Assembly: GCF_030506285.1 (NCBI RefSeq)
Contig: NZ_CP119422.1
Span: 1,240,001-1,304,000, forward strand
Source: Catalinimonas niigatensis
Lineage (GTDB): Bacteria > Bacteroidota > Bacteroidia > Cytophagales > Cyclobacteriaceae
Length of the DNA: 64,000 nucleotides
Direction of reading: 5' to 3'
A program made the position numbers and the translations under genes. Positions 7,999 to 17,885 of the stretch are shown in pieces. Under the pieces are notes generated by a model. It made no database searches. It was not told the DNA's origin and worked only from the letters and a program-made list of their open reading frames with translations. Position 1 is the first letter of the stretch; every line of letters starts with the position of its first letter.

Positions 7999-8655
7999 AT
8001 GAAGAACAACACCAATGTATTGGTATCTAAGCTTTTTGCCGAGGCGCAACGTTATATTGAAAATGCTTCGTCGCATCCTGAGATCCAGAAAAAGATGAGC
8101 CAAAACGGATTTACTCCCAAACGTTACCTGGAAGGCAGAGCGTTTCTGGATGCCGCCCGGGCTATGCAGATTGAGAAGCATCAGAAGTACGGCGAAAAGC
8201 AGGATATCGCTTCACAAATCAGAGAAGATGTCAGGATGGCCCGCCAGCAATTTATGGAGCATGTGGCGATCACCAAGTTTGCCTTCCGCAAAATGCCTTC
8301 TACCCTGGAGAAATTCAACGTGAGACTCACCTCCCGTAAGATAGAAGCCTGGCTGCTACAGGCGAGTGAATTTTATCGCACCGCTGCATTATATAGTGAT
8401 AAGCTCAGCCCCCACGGCCTCAGTGCTGAAGAGATCAGCCAGTCGGCAGCTACCATAGAAGCCTTGTCTGCCTCACGCAACCAGCGGATCATGAAAAAGG
8501 GAGATGCCGAAGAGGCTACCCGCCTGCGGGATCAGTCGCTCAAAGCCCTGAGAATCTGGATGCAGGACTTTCGTGGCATCGCCAAAGTGGCATTGCGCGA
8601 TACTCCCCAGCTATTGGAAGTTTTGGGTATGGTGGTGAAGACGCAGAAGGTGTGA
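7999..8655 (+). CDS. Hypothetical helical protein
   Basis: A 218-residue, highly charged protein with no signal peptide and no membrane segment, predicted to be almost entirely alpha-helical (for example FAEAQRYIENASSHPEIQKKM and REDVRMARQQFMEHVAITKFAFRK). I do not recognise a named family. The codon usage and composition resemble neighbouring chromosomal genes, so it is probably real. It begins about 160 bases after the 42-bp repeats, which makes the repeats its likely upstream region. A weak hairpin lies downstream at 8779-8801. Confidence 0.75.
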   Translation: MKNNTNVLVSKLFAEAQRYIENASSHPEIQKKMSQNGFTPKRYLEGRAFLDAARAMQIEKHQKYGEKQDIASQIREDVRMARQQFMEHVAITKFAFRKMPSTLEKFNVRLTSRKIEAWLLQASEFYRTAALYSDKLSPHGLSAEEISQSAATIEALSASRNQRIMKKGDAEEATRLRDQSLKALRIWMQDFRGIAKVALRDTPQLLEVLGMVVKTQKV

Positions 8656-8855
8656 GAAGCGGGAAGATGGAAGTGGGATGTTCAATGCCCTATTCAGTTG
8701 CATGAGTTAGATGATACGTTTGTATGAAAGCTTATGCTGATGTATGGCTGAGCATGCTGGTATGAAAAAAAAAGGTTTGCGCCTAAACTCTTGGCAGGCG
8801 CAGGCTCTTTTAGTAGCGTAACAATATGTTTTTGTGAATCATTTTTTGACTGTGT

Positions 8856-10328
8856 ATGCTACCATCCTTCAAACCTGCTGAGACACTTTCGCCTGAACAA
8901 CAGCAGAAAGCCCTGCAGTGGGTACTCAGAGACGGCCTGGCCGCCCAGGCTTTGACGACGCTCACCGGTGGTGCTTTTCTGGTGTCTTTTGCCATACTGC
9001 TGGGTGCCAGCAATGCCCAGATCGGACTGATCGCCGCCATTCCTACCGTGGCCAATATCTTCCAGCTTTCTACCGTACGTATCCTCCGCAGGATACAAAA
9101 CCGCAAGCTGCTTACTGTCAGTGCTTCTTTCTTCGGAAGGCTTATGTATTTGCCCATCGCTCTCTTGCCCTTGTGGCTGGATATGCATGTGCTGAGCATC
9201 GTGATTCTGCTGCTCATGCTGCATCATAGCCTGGGCGCGATCTCTGCCGGGAGCTGGAGTGCCTGGATGCGCGACCTGATTCCCGGCGACAGGCTGGGAG
9301 GATTTTTCTCTCATCGTCTGGCTATCTCCCAGACCTTGGGCGTGGTGCTGAGCCTGGCGGCAGCCTTTTCCCTGGACTATGTAGAGCTGCGCCTGCCCGA
9401 CTGGCAGCTGGAAAGCTATGCCTGGCTCTTTGGAGCAGGAGCTTTGTGTGGCATGTTGAGCGTATACCTTCTTTATCGTACGCCTGAACCCCGGATGCAG
9501 CCTTTAGAAACTGATATCTTTGCTTTGCTGAGAAAACCTTTCCAGCATCTGAATTTCAGAAACCTGATCATCTATCAGGCTACCTGGAACTTTGCGGTGA
9601 ACCTGGCGGCTCCTTTCTTTACGGTATACCTGCTCAAGCGCCTGGACTACAGCCTGACTTATGTGATTGCGTTTACAGTCTTGAGCCAGCTATGTACGAT
9701 CTTTTTTCTGCGCCTCTGGGGCCGTTATGCGGATACCTACAGCAACAAAGCAGTGCTGGGCATCTGTGCCCCACTCTATCTGTTTTCTATCCTCCTCTGG
9801 ACGTTTACTACCCTGCCTGATGCCTATTGGTTTACCCTGCCGCTGCTGGTGATTATCCATATTCTGGGCGGCATTGCTACGGCAGGCACCAGTCTGGCGG
9901 CCAGCAGTATCGGGCTTAAGCTGTCACCGCAGGGAGATGCCATTGCCTATCTATCGGTGATGAGCTTTATCAATTCCGCTTCGGCAGGGCTGGCACCCAT
10001 AGTCGGAGGACTGTTTGCCGATTTCTTCCTGAACAAGCAGCTCTCCTTCAACATCAGCTGGATGAGTGGAGAAGAACTGACGGTACTGAATGCCCTGAGC
10101 TTTGAGCAGTGGGATTTCTTCTTCGTGATCTCTTTCCTGCTGGGCTTATATGCCCTGCATCGCCTGGCTTACATTGAAGAGATGGGAACAAAATCCGAAG
10201 GCAAGCTGCTGAAAGAAATCCGCAGGGAGATACAGCGGGAAATGCAGAATCTCTCTACCGTATCCGGCCTGCGTTCTATGGTACATCTGCCTTTCTCACT
10301 CTATCAGGTGCTCTCCAAAAAGAAGTAA
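8856..10328 (+). CDS. MFS transporter
   Basis: A 490-residue integral membrane protein with about twelve hydrophobic segments, typical of the major facilitator superfamily. The first part (LTGGAFLVSFAILLGASNAQIGLIAAIPTVANI) shows the TM1-TM2 loop pattern of the group. An amphipathic tail of about 50 residues rich in Arg and Glu follows the last membrane segment. The substrate cannot be deduced. The start at 8856 has no obvious Shine-Dalgarno sequence, as is common in Bacteroidota. The next gene converges on it. Confidence 0.88.
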   Translation: MLPSFKPAETLSPEQQQKALQWVLRDGLAAQALTTLTGGAFLVSFAILLGASNAQIGLIAAIPTVANIFQLSTVRILRRIQNRKLLTVSASFFGRLMYLPIALLPLWLDMHVLSIVILLLMLHHSLGAISAGSWSAWMRDLIPGDRLGGFFSHRLAISQTLGVVLSLAAAFSLDYVELRLPDWQLESYAWLFGAGALCGMLSVYLLYRTPEPRMQPLETDIFALLRKPFQHLNFRNLIIYQATWNFAVNLAAPFFTVYLLKRLDYSLTYVIAFTVLSQLCTIFFLRLWGRYADTYSNKAVLGICAPLYLFSILLWTFTTLPDAYWFTLPLLVIIHILGGIATAGTSLAASSIGLKLSPQGDAIAYLSVMSFINSASAGLAPIVGGLFADFFLNKQLSFNISWMSGEELTVLNALSFEQWDFFFVISFLLGLYALHRLAYIEEMGTKSEGKLLKEIRREIQREMQNLSTVSGLRSMVHLPFSLYQVLSKKK

Positions 10329-10346
10329 GTTAGGTTAGTTACACCA

Positions 10347-10379
10347 TTGAAAGCTTCAATAGAACATTGAAGTTTTCAA
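10347..10379. terminator. Hairpin between convergent genes
   Basis: Arms TTGAAAGCTTCAAT and ATTGAAGTTTTCAA pair at 13 of 14 positions around a five-base loop, between the MFS gene and the converging thiamine-diphosphate enzyme gene. It lacks a strong T tract, so termination is inferred from position. Confidence 0.45.
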
Positions 10380-10389
10380 CCAGCTATCC

Positions 10390-12180
10390 TTAACCCTTAC
10401 GAGGGATGACACTTTGCAACATTTCTTTAAAAGTCTGACGAATGATACCCCGCTCCTTTGGATCGCCTTTGATCAATGCCTTACTGTATTTCATGGCTTG
10501 CTCAAAGGTAAAATGCGGTGGCACAGTGGGCACATTCGGATCGGTCACCACCTCAAATACCGCAGGCCGGTCAGCGGAGAGTACTTTTTCCCAACCTCGG
10601 GCTACATCTTCGGGTTTATCCACCTTGACCCCTACCAGACCCAGCATTTCTGCGTATTGCGCATAAGGAAAATCAGGTATATCCTGTGAAGCTTCAAATT
10701 CGGGATCACCAGACATTACTCTCTGTTCCCAGGTTACCTGGTTCAGGTCACGGTTATTGAGTACCAGAATGATCAGGTTAGGATTACTCCAGCGCTTCCA
10801 GTATTTGGCAATGGTGATCAGGCCGTTGTTGCCCTGCATCTGCATGGCACCATCCCCTACCAAAGCAATAGCTACTCTGTCAGGATAAGCAAACTTGGCA
10901 GCAATAGCATAAGGAACTCCAGGGCACATGGTAGCCAGATTGCCAGACAAAGAAGCCATCATCCCTTCCCTGAGCTTCAGATCACGGGCAAACCAGTTGG
11001 CTGCCGAGCCTGAGTCGGATGTAAGGATACACTTGTCGGGCAAGCGTGAAGATAGTTCCCAGAAGACTCTCTGTGGATTGACCGAATCGGCATCATTCAT
11101 TGCACGGGCTTCCAGCACCTTCCACCAATCTTTGATCTCATCCATGATATTTTCCTGCCAGGAGCGATCTTCTTTTCTTTTCAAATAAGGAATCAGAGCT
11201 TTTAAGGTTTCTTTGGTATCTCCCTGTAAGTTTACTTCCATAGGATATCGCAGACTCAGCATACGCCCATCAATGTCTATCTGCACAGCACGCGCCTGCC
11301 CTTCATCCGGTAAGAATTCAGCATATGGAAAGCTTGAGCCAATCATAAATAGGGTGTCACAATCATTCATCAACTCCCAACTCGGTTTAGTGCCCAAAAG
11401 GCCAATGGAACCTGTCACATAAGGAAGATGATCCGGTAAGGCGGCTCTTCCTAATAAGGCTTTAGCAACACCAGCGCCCAATAGTTCTGCTACTTCTTTA
11501 ACTTCTTCTCCGGCATGTAGTGCTCCTGCACCAATGAGTATAGCCACTTTTTTTCCTTCGTTTAGTACTTCGGCTGCTCTCCGCAATGCGTCATCCGTAG
11601 GGAGCATGCGGGTGGAGGCATGACCGACGCCGGTAAATACAGAACCATGCTTTTTGGGAGGTGACGCCACAGCATCCATTTCCTGCACATCATTGGGTAT
11701 GATCACACAGGTAACCGTTCTTTCTGCTTTGGCAATACGGATAGCCCGGTCAATGACCTGTCGCATCTGCGCAGGCTCAGTAACCATGTGTACATATTCA
11801 TGGGCTACATCTTTGTACAAAGAGATAAGGTCTACTTCCTGCTGATAGTCGCTTCCCATGGCCAGTTGTTTTTGCTGCCCTACAATGGCCACTACCGGTT
11901 GATGATCCATTTTGGCATCATAGAGTCCATTCAGTAAGTGGATAGCTCCCGGACCAGAGGTGGCCAGGCAAAGCCCTACTTCACCGGTAAACTTGGCATG
12001 ACCACAGGCCATAAAGGAAGCCGACTCCTCATGTCTCACCTGAATAAATTCAACTTTATCACTGGCACGATCCAAAGCGCCCATGATACCATTAATACCA
12101 TCACCAGGATAGCCATAAATACGGGAAATACCCCACTCGTGAATGCGGTCTATTAAAAAATCACCTACTAGCTTGCTCAT
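10390..12180 (-). CDS. Thiamine-diphosphate-dependent enzyme, YdaP/pyruvate oxidase-like
   Basis: A 596-residue protein with the three-domain plan of the acetolactate synthase/pyruvate oxidase family. Domain 1 has GYPGDGINGI and the catalytic Glu51 in RHEESASFMA; the central domain spans about 190-330; the C-terminal domain has the ThDP motif VGDGAMQMQGNNGL ending in LVLNN (about 438-470). Length and the motif GLCLATSGPGAIHLLNGLYDAK fit Bacillus YdaP and PoxB-type proteins better than the biosynthetic acetolactate synthase. Likely reaction is decarboxylation of pyruvate or a related 2-oxo acid in the cytoplasm. It is monocistronic between a converging MFS gene and a 425-base gap. Confidence 0.88.
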   Translation of the reverse strand: MSKLVGDFLIDRIHEWGISRIYGYPGDGINGIMGALDRASDKVEFIQVRHEESASFMACGHAKFTGEVGLCLATSGPGAIHLLNGLYDAKMDHQPVVAIVGQQKQLAMGSDYQQEVDLISLYKDVAHEYVHMVTEPAQMRQVIDRAIRIAKAERTVTCVIIPNDVQEMDAVASPPKKHGSVFTGVGHASTRMLPTDDALRRAAEVLNEGKKVAILIGAGALHAGEEVKEVAELLGAGVAKALLGRAALPDHLPYVTGSIGLLGTKPSWELMNDCDTLFMIGSSFPYAEFLPDEGQARAVQIDIDGRMLSLRYPMEVNLQGDTKETLKALIPYLKRKEDRSWQENIMDEIKDWWKVLEARAMNDADSVNPQRVFWELSSRLPDKCILTSDSGSAANWFARDLKLREGMMASLSGNLATMCPGVPYAIAAKFAYPDRVAIALVGDGAMQMQGNNGLITIAKYWKRWSNPNLIILVLNNRDLNQVTWEQRVMSGDPEFEASQDIPDFPYAQYAEMLGLVGVKVDKPEDVARGWEKVLSADRPAVFEVVTDPNVPTVPPHFTFEQAMKYSKALIKGDPKERGIIRQTFKEMLQSVIPRKG

Positions 12181-12605
12181 TGATAAAAAAATTTGGATGG
12201 AAAAAAATCAATCCTGGAATCATTTAGTACCCTAGGATCATCTATTAATAAAAGATGAACCCCCAAATTGTTATGTCAATTTTAAATGAAGAAGTATCAT
12301 CCAACCTTTGAAAAAGATTTTTTTTGTGTTGGGCAAGTACTTTGGTTAAAAAATTCAGCGTGATGTACCTGATCTTTCTTTAGATCCTGTCTGGGCCTGC
12401 CCAACAATCATTAAGATGACACATGCAGGCAACTTTTCTGTTGTTTTACAAAAAAAGATCAGGCTTGTCTATTTCGTCTATCCAAGCCTGATCGTTGTAT
12501 ATTGAAAAAAGGCAACTGATCTTATAAAGTGTATGTTCTGCTGATCCCTGTTAACATGAAATGCCTTAGAGGTATCCTGTTATTCATCATGTGAATTACT
12601 TAAAG
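12181..12605. other. Intergenic region between thiamine enzyme and isomerase genes
   Basis: No open frame of note. It must hold the promoter of the minus-strand gene starting at 12180, and it contains the terminator at 12451-12493. A short palindrome around CCTAGG lies near 12232. Confidence 0.5.
12451..12493 (-). terminator. Terminator of the first Sus-type operon
   Basis: Perfect 11-bp arms GATCAGGCTTG/CAAGCCTGATC (12457-12493) with a 15-base loop; on the minus strand the hairpin is followed by six T. It lies about 110 bases after the last operon gene. Confidence 0.85.
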
Positions 12606-13457
12606 TTACAAATGGTATTTGCTCTTCATCTGATGGATCAATGCAAAGCCTTGTTCTGCAATATCCCAGGGCTTGGAATACTCACGCCATACCCCAATAG
12701 AATTGGCGAAAGCCGGATCATTCCTTGAAAAAGCTTCAATGGTAAGCCAGCCGTCATAATGTATGTCTGCCAAAGCTGAGAAAGCATCGTCCCAGGGCAC
12801 GTGCCCATCGCCGGGAGTACCCCTGTCGTTTTCGCTTATATGTACGTGCGCAAGCAGCGGGGCAATGGTTTCTATTGCTTTAGAAAGTTTCTTCTCCTCA
12901 ATGTTGGCATGGTGCGTATCAAACATGGCTTTGACATTGGGATGATCCGTTTGTTTGATCAACCTGGTCAGTTGCTCCATCGTATTGCACAAATAACATT
13001 CAAAGCGGTTAAGGGCTTCCAAACCCAAAGTGACATCCGCTTGCGCAGCATGTTCACCGGCGGCATGCAGCACTTCGGCAGCCCAGCCATATTCATTGTC
13101 CTGAGGTGCATGCTGGGCAAAAACGGCATGGGCTGAATGAAGAGGGCCGCACAAAACTTTGGCCTGCATAGCATGCGAACGGTCTATCAACCATTTGAGG
13201 CGATCTATCGCCTTTTTCCGTACTGCTGAGGAAGGGTCAATGGGATTTTCGTCCTTACTCATGACAGATACCGTAGTAGCCTCCAGGCCCCTTTCCTGCA
13301 CGTGTTTCCCTATCCGCTGATAAGCTGCATCATCCGCTGAGCCCACAAAAAACTCCACCCCATCGTAGCCGATCTCTTTCAATCTGTCAATTATGGGCAT
13401 AAGTTCATCTGACATTACTGCTGACCAGGCCAGCACATTAAATCCTACTTTAGTCAT
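12606..13457 (-). CDS. Sugar phosphate isomerase/epimerase family TIM barrel
   Basis: A 283-residue protein of the xylose-isomerase-like TIM barrel superfamily, probably cytoplasmic. Metal ligands typical of the ketose 3-epimerase and hydroxypyruvate isomerase group are visible: Glu in GLEALNRFE, Asp in MFDTHHAN, His in HVHISEN and Glu in TIEAF. Full length (YDGVEFF at the start, GWLTIEAF near the end) suggests an active enzyme interconverting a ketose or keto-acid. It is the last gene of the operon headed by ECF sigma, FecR, SusC and SusD, 60 bases after the ThuA-like gene, so it probably acts on the compound that the SusCD pair imports. Confidence 0.85.
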   Translation of the reverse strand: MTKVGFNVLAWSAVMSDELMPIIDRLKEIGYDGVEFFVGSADDAAYQRIGKHVQERGLEATTVSVMSKDENPIDPSSAVRKKAIDRLKWLIDRSHAMQAKVLCGPLHSAHAVFAQHAPQDNEYGWAAEVLHAAGEHAAQADVTLGLEALNRFECYLCNTMEQLTRLIKQTDHPNVKAMFDTHHANIEEKKLSKAIETIAPLLAHVHISENDRGTPGDGHVPWDDAFSALADIHYDGWLTIEAFSRNDPAFANSIGVWREYSKPWDIAEQGFALIHQMKSKYHL

Positions 13458-13517
13458 GGGTCATGTATTTTATCATTTTTTCAATTTAGCCCTCTGTCCA
13501 CTAGTATGGGCATCCCA

Positions 13518-14558
13518 TTATTGCTGTACTACAAAATCAGCAGGACGCATCCCTTTCTTATGTTCTCCAAATCCAAACATGGTAGGGGTATATTTCCCTA
13601 CAATATCTACTTTACTTTTTTCAGGAATCTGATCTTCCATCTCCAAAGCCCAGTAACAGGCATTGACCATCAATCTCCGTAAATCCTCACTTTTGAGGTC
13701 TACCGAGGCGCCCATGGTGGTGGTAAAGACTCTGGCAGTCTTTCCGCTTTCGCTGGTATATTCTTTTGTCCAGGCAATAGGCATCACTGACTTCTCCCAG
13801 TTGACAGCGGATTCAGCAGTCATACCGTGGGTAGGCTGTCCCCATACCAGCACTTCAGGATCACCGGTAAGCTCCCTCGTACCATAGACATCAGTAGGCA
13901 CCCAGATATCCTTCACGCCATTGAGGATTGGATGCCCCTTTCGCTGCATGATACCATCTATCAAAGCCCGGGTACCTTCATGCGCATGGTGGCCGTGATG
14001 GTCAATCCAGGTTTCTCCCAGTACCTGCCGTCCAAATCCATCCTCCCATCCTTTGCTTTTACTATCAAAACTGTATTTGGCGTAGGGGCTGTTTTTATTT
14101 TCATCATAGCTGAAGGCATGGGTAGCGGTGCGCATACCTACAATAGGTTTTCCGGATTTGATATATGCATCAATGTACTTCATCTGTTCATCCGGTAACT
14201 CCCGGAAGCGGGTAAAAATCACCATCAGATCTGCGGATTGGAGACTTTCAAGGCCGGGGATATTCCCCTGATAATCGGGATTAATTTCACCGGTCTTGGG
14301 ATCAATGGCGAACAGTACAGTAGTTTTGAATCCATGATGGTTAGACAGGATCTTTGCCAGCATAGGCAATGCTTCTTCAGAACGATACTCTTCATCCCCA
14401 CTGATCAGTACGATATGCTTTCCGTTCCCCGGACCCTGCGCTGGTTCGTAGCTCACCCATTTTTGTCCTGATTGTGCGCAGGCGAAGGAGCTACTCAAGA
14501 GCAGATTTAAGATGATGAAGCAGCAAGACTTCCCTAGACTGAAAATACTTTTTCTCAT
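13518..14558 (-). CDS. ThuA-like domain secreted protein
   Basis: About 346 residues. A signal peptide (CCFIILNLLLSSSFACAQ) is followed by a ThuA-like class I glutamine-amidotransferase-like fold: IVLISGDEEYRSEEALPMLAKIL, DLMVIFTRFRELPDEQ, GKPIVGMRTATHAF and HHGHHAHEGTRA. ThuA proteins are linked to trehalose and sucralose-type disaccharide use, and related proteins often sit with sugar oxidation genes. The start at 14558 gives the more compact signal peptide; an in-frame ATG at 14573 is possible. It lies between the dehydrogenase-cytochrome fusion and the TIM barrel gene in the same operon, hinting at a pathway on oxidised (3-keto) sugars. That pathway idea is inference. Confidence 0.85.
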   Translation of the reverse strand: MRKSIFSLGKSCCFIILNLLLSSSFACAQSGQKWVSYEPAQGPGNGKHIVLISGDEEYRSEEALPMLAKILSNHHGFKTTVLFAIDPKTGEINPDYQGNIPGLESLQSADLMVIFTRFRELPDEQMKYIDAYIKSGKPIVGMRTATHAFSYDENKNSPYAKYSFDSKSKGWEDGFGRQVLGETWIDHHGHHAHEGTRALIDGIMQRKGHPILNGVKDIWVPTDVYGTRELTGDPEVLVWGQPTHGMTAESAVNWEKSVMPIAWTKEYTSESGKTARVFTTTMGASVDLKSEDLRRLMVNACYWALEMEDQIPEKSKVDIVGKYTPTMFGFGEHKKGMRPADFVVQQ

Positions 14559-14610
14559 ATTTTTGAAAATCATAATTTATTTACCCAAAAAGAACAAAGT
14601 TTAAGATAGA

Positions 14611-17600
14611 TCACTCTGAACTTCTACTGGCAACCTTCCCCTCCTCCAGCGGATGTGCTTTGAGCAGTTCTTCCGGAGAATAAAAACCTTCTTTGTCTTC
14701 AATGGCTGCCCGTACTTCTTTCACTTTGTCCGGTGAGACAGCAGGAGCTTTGTTGCCAAAAGAATTGCGTACATAAGTTAGTACTGCGGCTACTTCTTCA
14801 TCTTTGAGCATACCCCCGAAAGGAGTCATAGGTACTTGTCCGGGATATTCTTTTCCCTGTACTACTATAGGACCCATCAGGCCTTTCAATACGAGCTTGA
14901 TGAGGCGTTCATCGCTACCCGTTACCCACGGAGTGTCGTGTAATGGTGGAAACCCTGAAGCAGAAAGTCCTCCTCCATCCGGCTGATGACAGGTAATGCA
15001 GAAGCCTTCTCTGGCATAAATAGCTTTACCTGCGATAAAGAGTTCACGTTCATCACCTTCCAAGTCAGTTTTGACCATTTCTTCCTGTCTCTCTTCCACT
15101 GATTTTCCCTCAAGGTGTGCCAGTGCTGTCACATAAGCTTCTGCCATCCAGTCATCCACCTCCTTTTTACCGGCTTCTTCCACAATGGGGATGCCGACTT
15201 CTTTGTCCAGCCATGAGGCAGCGGTAATGGCTTCCAGACGTACCCGTCCATGTTCATCCTGTGCTGCCTGCATCAGTAATTCAGGCTGATCGGCAATCTG
15301 ATGCCCGGTATAGCGCAATACGCGTACGGCAGCTGCGCGCACATGATAATCCTCTGATTTGAGCAACTGACGCAGCAGTGATTCATCTACCTTGTTGAGG
15401 CCCCAGGTCACCCACAAAGCTTCCAGCAGATGGTGTTCGTACCTGGAATCATTCTGATCAAGACGATCTACCCAGTTATAAAGATTAGACTGTACTTCAG
15501 AAGCATCGCGCCCCCGCAGTTCGCGACGAGTACGATAGCGGGTTCTGAATTCAGGAAGTTTGAGGTTATCCAGCAATTCGCTGACACTGGCACCTGCTAC
15601 TTTGGCCGGTTCTATCAGGGGACGAGAGGGATAAGTGATGCGATAAATGCGTCCGTGCACATGGTCGCGGAGGGGATCGCGGGCATTGTGCTGCATATGG
15701 CCAATCAGCACATTGTGCCAGTCTACCAGATAGAGAGAACCATCAGGGGCAAACTCCATATCTACCGGACGGAAGTTTTTGTCGTCGCTCCACACCAGGT
15801 CCAGTCGGTGCTCGCTATGATAGCCGGTACCATCATCTACCATCTTATGCTGTTTGGTACCCAAAAAGCCGATAGTATTGTTGATCAGTAAATCTCCTTG
15901 TACGTTATCAGGGAAATGGCGGCTGGAAACAAATTCCAGTCCAGAGGTAGGGCGCACTCTATGGGCTTCTTCAATCAGGTTTCTGGAGTTAGCAGTAGCC
16001 TCACCATACCTTGACTTGACAGTGCCGGGCATCATCCAGTGTACATCAGGGCCTGAAGTGTCCGCAAAGAAGTCCTGTCCCCATTCATCAAAGGCAATTC
16101 CCCAGGGGTTGGGAATCGGAAGCTGAGCCAAACGCTCCAGGTGATGCCTCTTGGGATTATAGCGGTAGAACCCCCCATTGGTACCTCGTACAGGTCCGTA
16201 TGAAGTCTCCACATTGGTATGCAGAAAAACCCCTTCACCCATATAAATGGCTCCGGAAGGATCTGCCGTATAGGCACTATGTGCATGGTGGGTGTCGTGA
16301 TCATCAAAACCACTCAAAAGAATCTGTATGTTATCTGCTTTATCATCACCATCGGTGTCGGTATAAAGCTTCAGATTGGTGCCTTGCGAAATATATACGC
16401 CTTCGGTTGCGATTTCAAAACCTACCGGAAGGTGCAAACCATCAGCAAAGGTCGTCTGCTTATCTGCTTTGCCATCACCATCCGTATCTTCAAGGATAAT
16501 CAGTTTATCATTCGGCTTCTCATCTCCCGGCTTGTAGTGCGGATAACTGGGCATGGTAGCCACCCATAGGCGGCCTTTGTTATCAAAGGATAGCTGCACA
16601 GGATTGGCTAGATCGGTGAACTCTTTTTCGGAAGCAAAAAGCTCAATTTTATACCCTTTGGGAACGTGCAGCTTGTCCAGTGCATCCTGCCCATACAGAT
16701 ATTCAGGCGTGCCATTCTTGGTACTGGGCTCATAATTGGTCTTTACCGGAGGTAGTTTTGATGTGTTTGCGTCAGCCGCAGCCACATCCATTTCTTCACC
16801 TTTTACTGCTTTCCAGATGGCTTCATCCCGAATGTCGGTCATTTCACGAATTTTTTTGATTTCCGCAGGATAATTATCAGGCCCGAAGGGGTCATAACGG
16901 CGACCATAGGCATGAACACCATTGGGAATTTTGTAATCCTGATGCCACATCCAGTTTTTTTCCATCACTGCCTCATGCACCAATGCACGATGTGCTTCGG
17001 CTTTGATTTCAGCTTCACCAAAAACTTTATTGGCAAGGAGTGAAGCAAACTTGGCATAACCTTCATCAGTAAGTTGCGAGCCATCAATAGTAAGTTGTTC
17101 TTCGCTTTCAAACCACGCTTTGGTTGGCGTATATACATCCACAAAATGAACATTATTTTTTGCAGCCACTTCTTTCATAGCTTCAGTATACATGGAAAGA
17201 TTGGCGTTTTGCTGCTCGCCGTCGGGAAGGTCATACTGTTCAGAAAGATTCTCAAAAGCGATGGGAGAAACAATGACCAGTTGAGGGGGGGTATCTCCGT
17301 TGTACTTTTGCTTCAGCGTATGTTGGATAAAAGCATCCAGCTCTGCTTTATAATTTTCCAGCCCTGACTCTCCCTGGAAAGACTCGTTGTACCCAAAAAA
17401 AGCAATGATCACATCTGCCTTAAGGTGTGTGATCCATTCGTCAGGAGTAGGAAAATGCCCCTGACTATCGGAGTAGTTGGCAAGTTCGTCCTGAAATTTT
17501 TCCGCACCGGGAAAAGCCCAGGGCGACACCCGTGAGGCATGTGGCCTGAATCCGGGCGTATTGCCAGGATCGCTCATATTGCGAATATAGAGCAGGCTAT

Positions 17601-17814
17601 CGGGATAACGGAGATGCATTTCGGTCTCAAAATGTCCGAAATTCATCATCCTTGACCCCAGGTTATTGCCAACAAGTACAATGTGAGTGCCTTTATTGAT
17701 ATCTAAGGAAGGTGAGTCTGAAGAAGAAGTACACTGAAATGTACATAATGCGATTATGCCTACAACAATGTTTTGAAACACTGCTTTGATATTTTTTTTT
17801 TCGGCTGTTGTCAT
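14611..17814 (-). CDS. SGNH hydrolase - PVC-type dehydrogenase - HEAT - cytochrome c fusion
   Basis: A 1067-residue exported protein. After an N-terminal hydrophobic segment with Cys near residue 28 (probable lipoprotein), residues 45-270 are an SGNH/GDSL-like hydrolase (VLVGNNLGSR, FFGYNES, a C-terminal DGSQLTDEGY block). Residues about 370-760 form the beta-propeller of PVC-type membrane-bound dehydrogenases (LLVNNTIGFLGTK, GSLYLVDWHN). Residues about 780-920 are HEAT-like, and about 925-1025 hold a cytochrome c domain with CITCH at about 940. The propeller plus heme c suggests periplasmic oxidation of a sugar-like compound with electrons passed to the respiratory chain. The SGNH front may deacetylate the substrate. 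It is downstream of SusCD and upstream of ThuA. Confidence 0.85.
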   Translation of the reverse strand: MTTAEKKNIKAVFQNIVVGIIALCTFQCTSSSDSPSLDINKGTHIVLVGNNLGSRMMNFGHFETEMHLRYPDSLLYIRNMSDPGNTPGFRPHASRVSPWAFPGAEKFQDELANYSDSQGHFPTPDEWITHLKADVIIAFFGYNESFQGESGLENYKAELDAFIQHTLKQKYNGDTPPQLVIVSPIAFENLSEQYDLPDGEQQNANLSMYTEAMKEVAAKNNVHFVDVYTPTKAWFESEEQLTIDGSQLTDEGYAKFASLLANKVFGEAEIKAEAHRALVHEAVMEKNWMWHQDYKIPNGVHAYGRRYDPFGPDNYPAEIKKIREMTDIRDEAIWKAVKGEEMDVAAADANTSKLPPVKTNYEPSTKNGTPEYLYGQDALDKLHVPKGYKIELFASEKEFTDLANPVQLSFDNKGRLWVATMPSYPHYKPGDEKPNDKLIILEDTDGDGKADKQTTFADGLHLPVGFEIATEGVYISQGTNLKLYTDTDGDDKADNIQILLSGFDDHDTHHAHSAYTADPSGAIYMGEGVFLHTNVETSYGPVRGTNGGFYRYNPKRHHLERLAQLPIPNPWGIAFDEWGQDFFADTSGPDVHWMMPGTVKSRYGEATANSRNLIEEAHRVRPTSGLEFVSSRHFPDNVQGDLLINNTIGFLGTKQHKMVDDGTGYHSEHRLDLVWSDDKNFRPVDMEFAPDGSLYLVDWHNVLIGHMQHNARDPLRDHVHGRIYRITYPSRPLIEPAKVAGASVSELLDNLKLPEFRTRYRTRRELRGRDASEVQSNLYNWVDRLDQNDSRYEHHLLEALWVTWGLNKVDESLLRQLLKSEDYHVRAAAVRVLRYTGHQIADQPELLMQAAQDEHGRVRLEAITAASWLDKEVGIPIVEEAGKKEVDDWMAEAYVTALAHLEGKSVEERQEEMVKTDLEGDERELFIAGKAIYAREGFCITCHQPDGGGLSASGFPPLHDTPWVTGSDERLIKLVLKGLMGPIVVQGKEYPGQVPMTPFGGMLKDEEVAAVLTYVRNSFGNKAPAVSPDKVKEVRAAIEDKEGFYSPEELLKAHPLEEGKVASRSSE

Positions 17815-17885
17815 CTAATGTTTATTGAGTCCATAATTAAATGTAAAGGATTCATTAAAACAAACAATCCTGATCTGTCCTGATT

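Noticed and set aside
8779-8801. Hairpin GCGCCT/AGGCGC downstream of the 218-residue gene as a terminator
   Set aside because: The T run is on the wrong side for the plus-strand gene and there is no minus-strand gene to end here, so the role is unclear.
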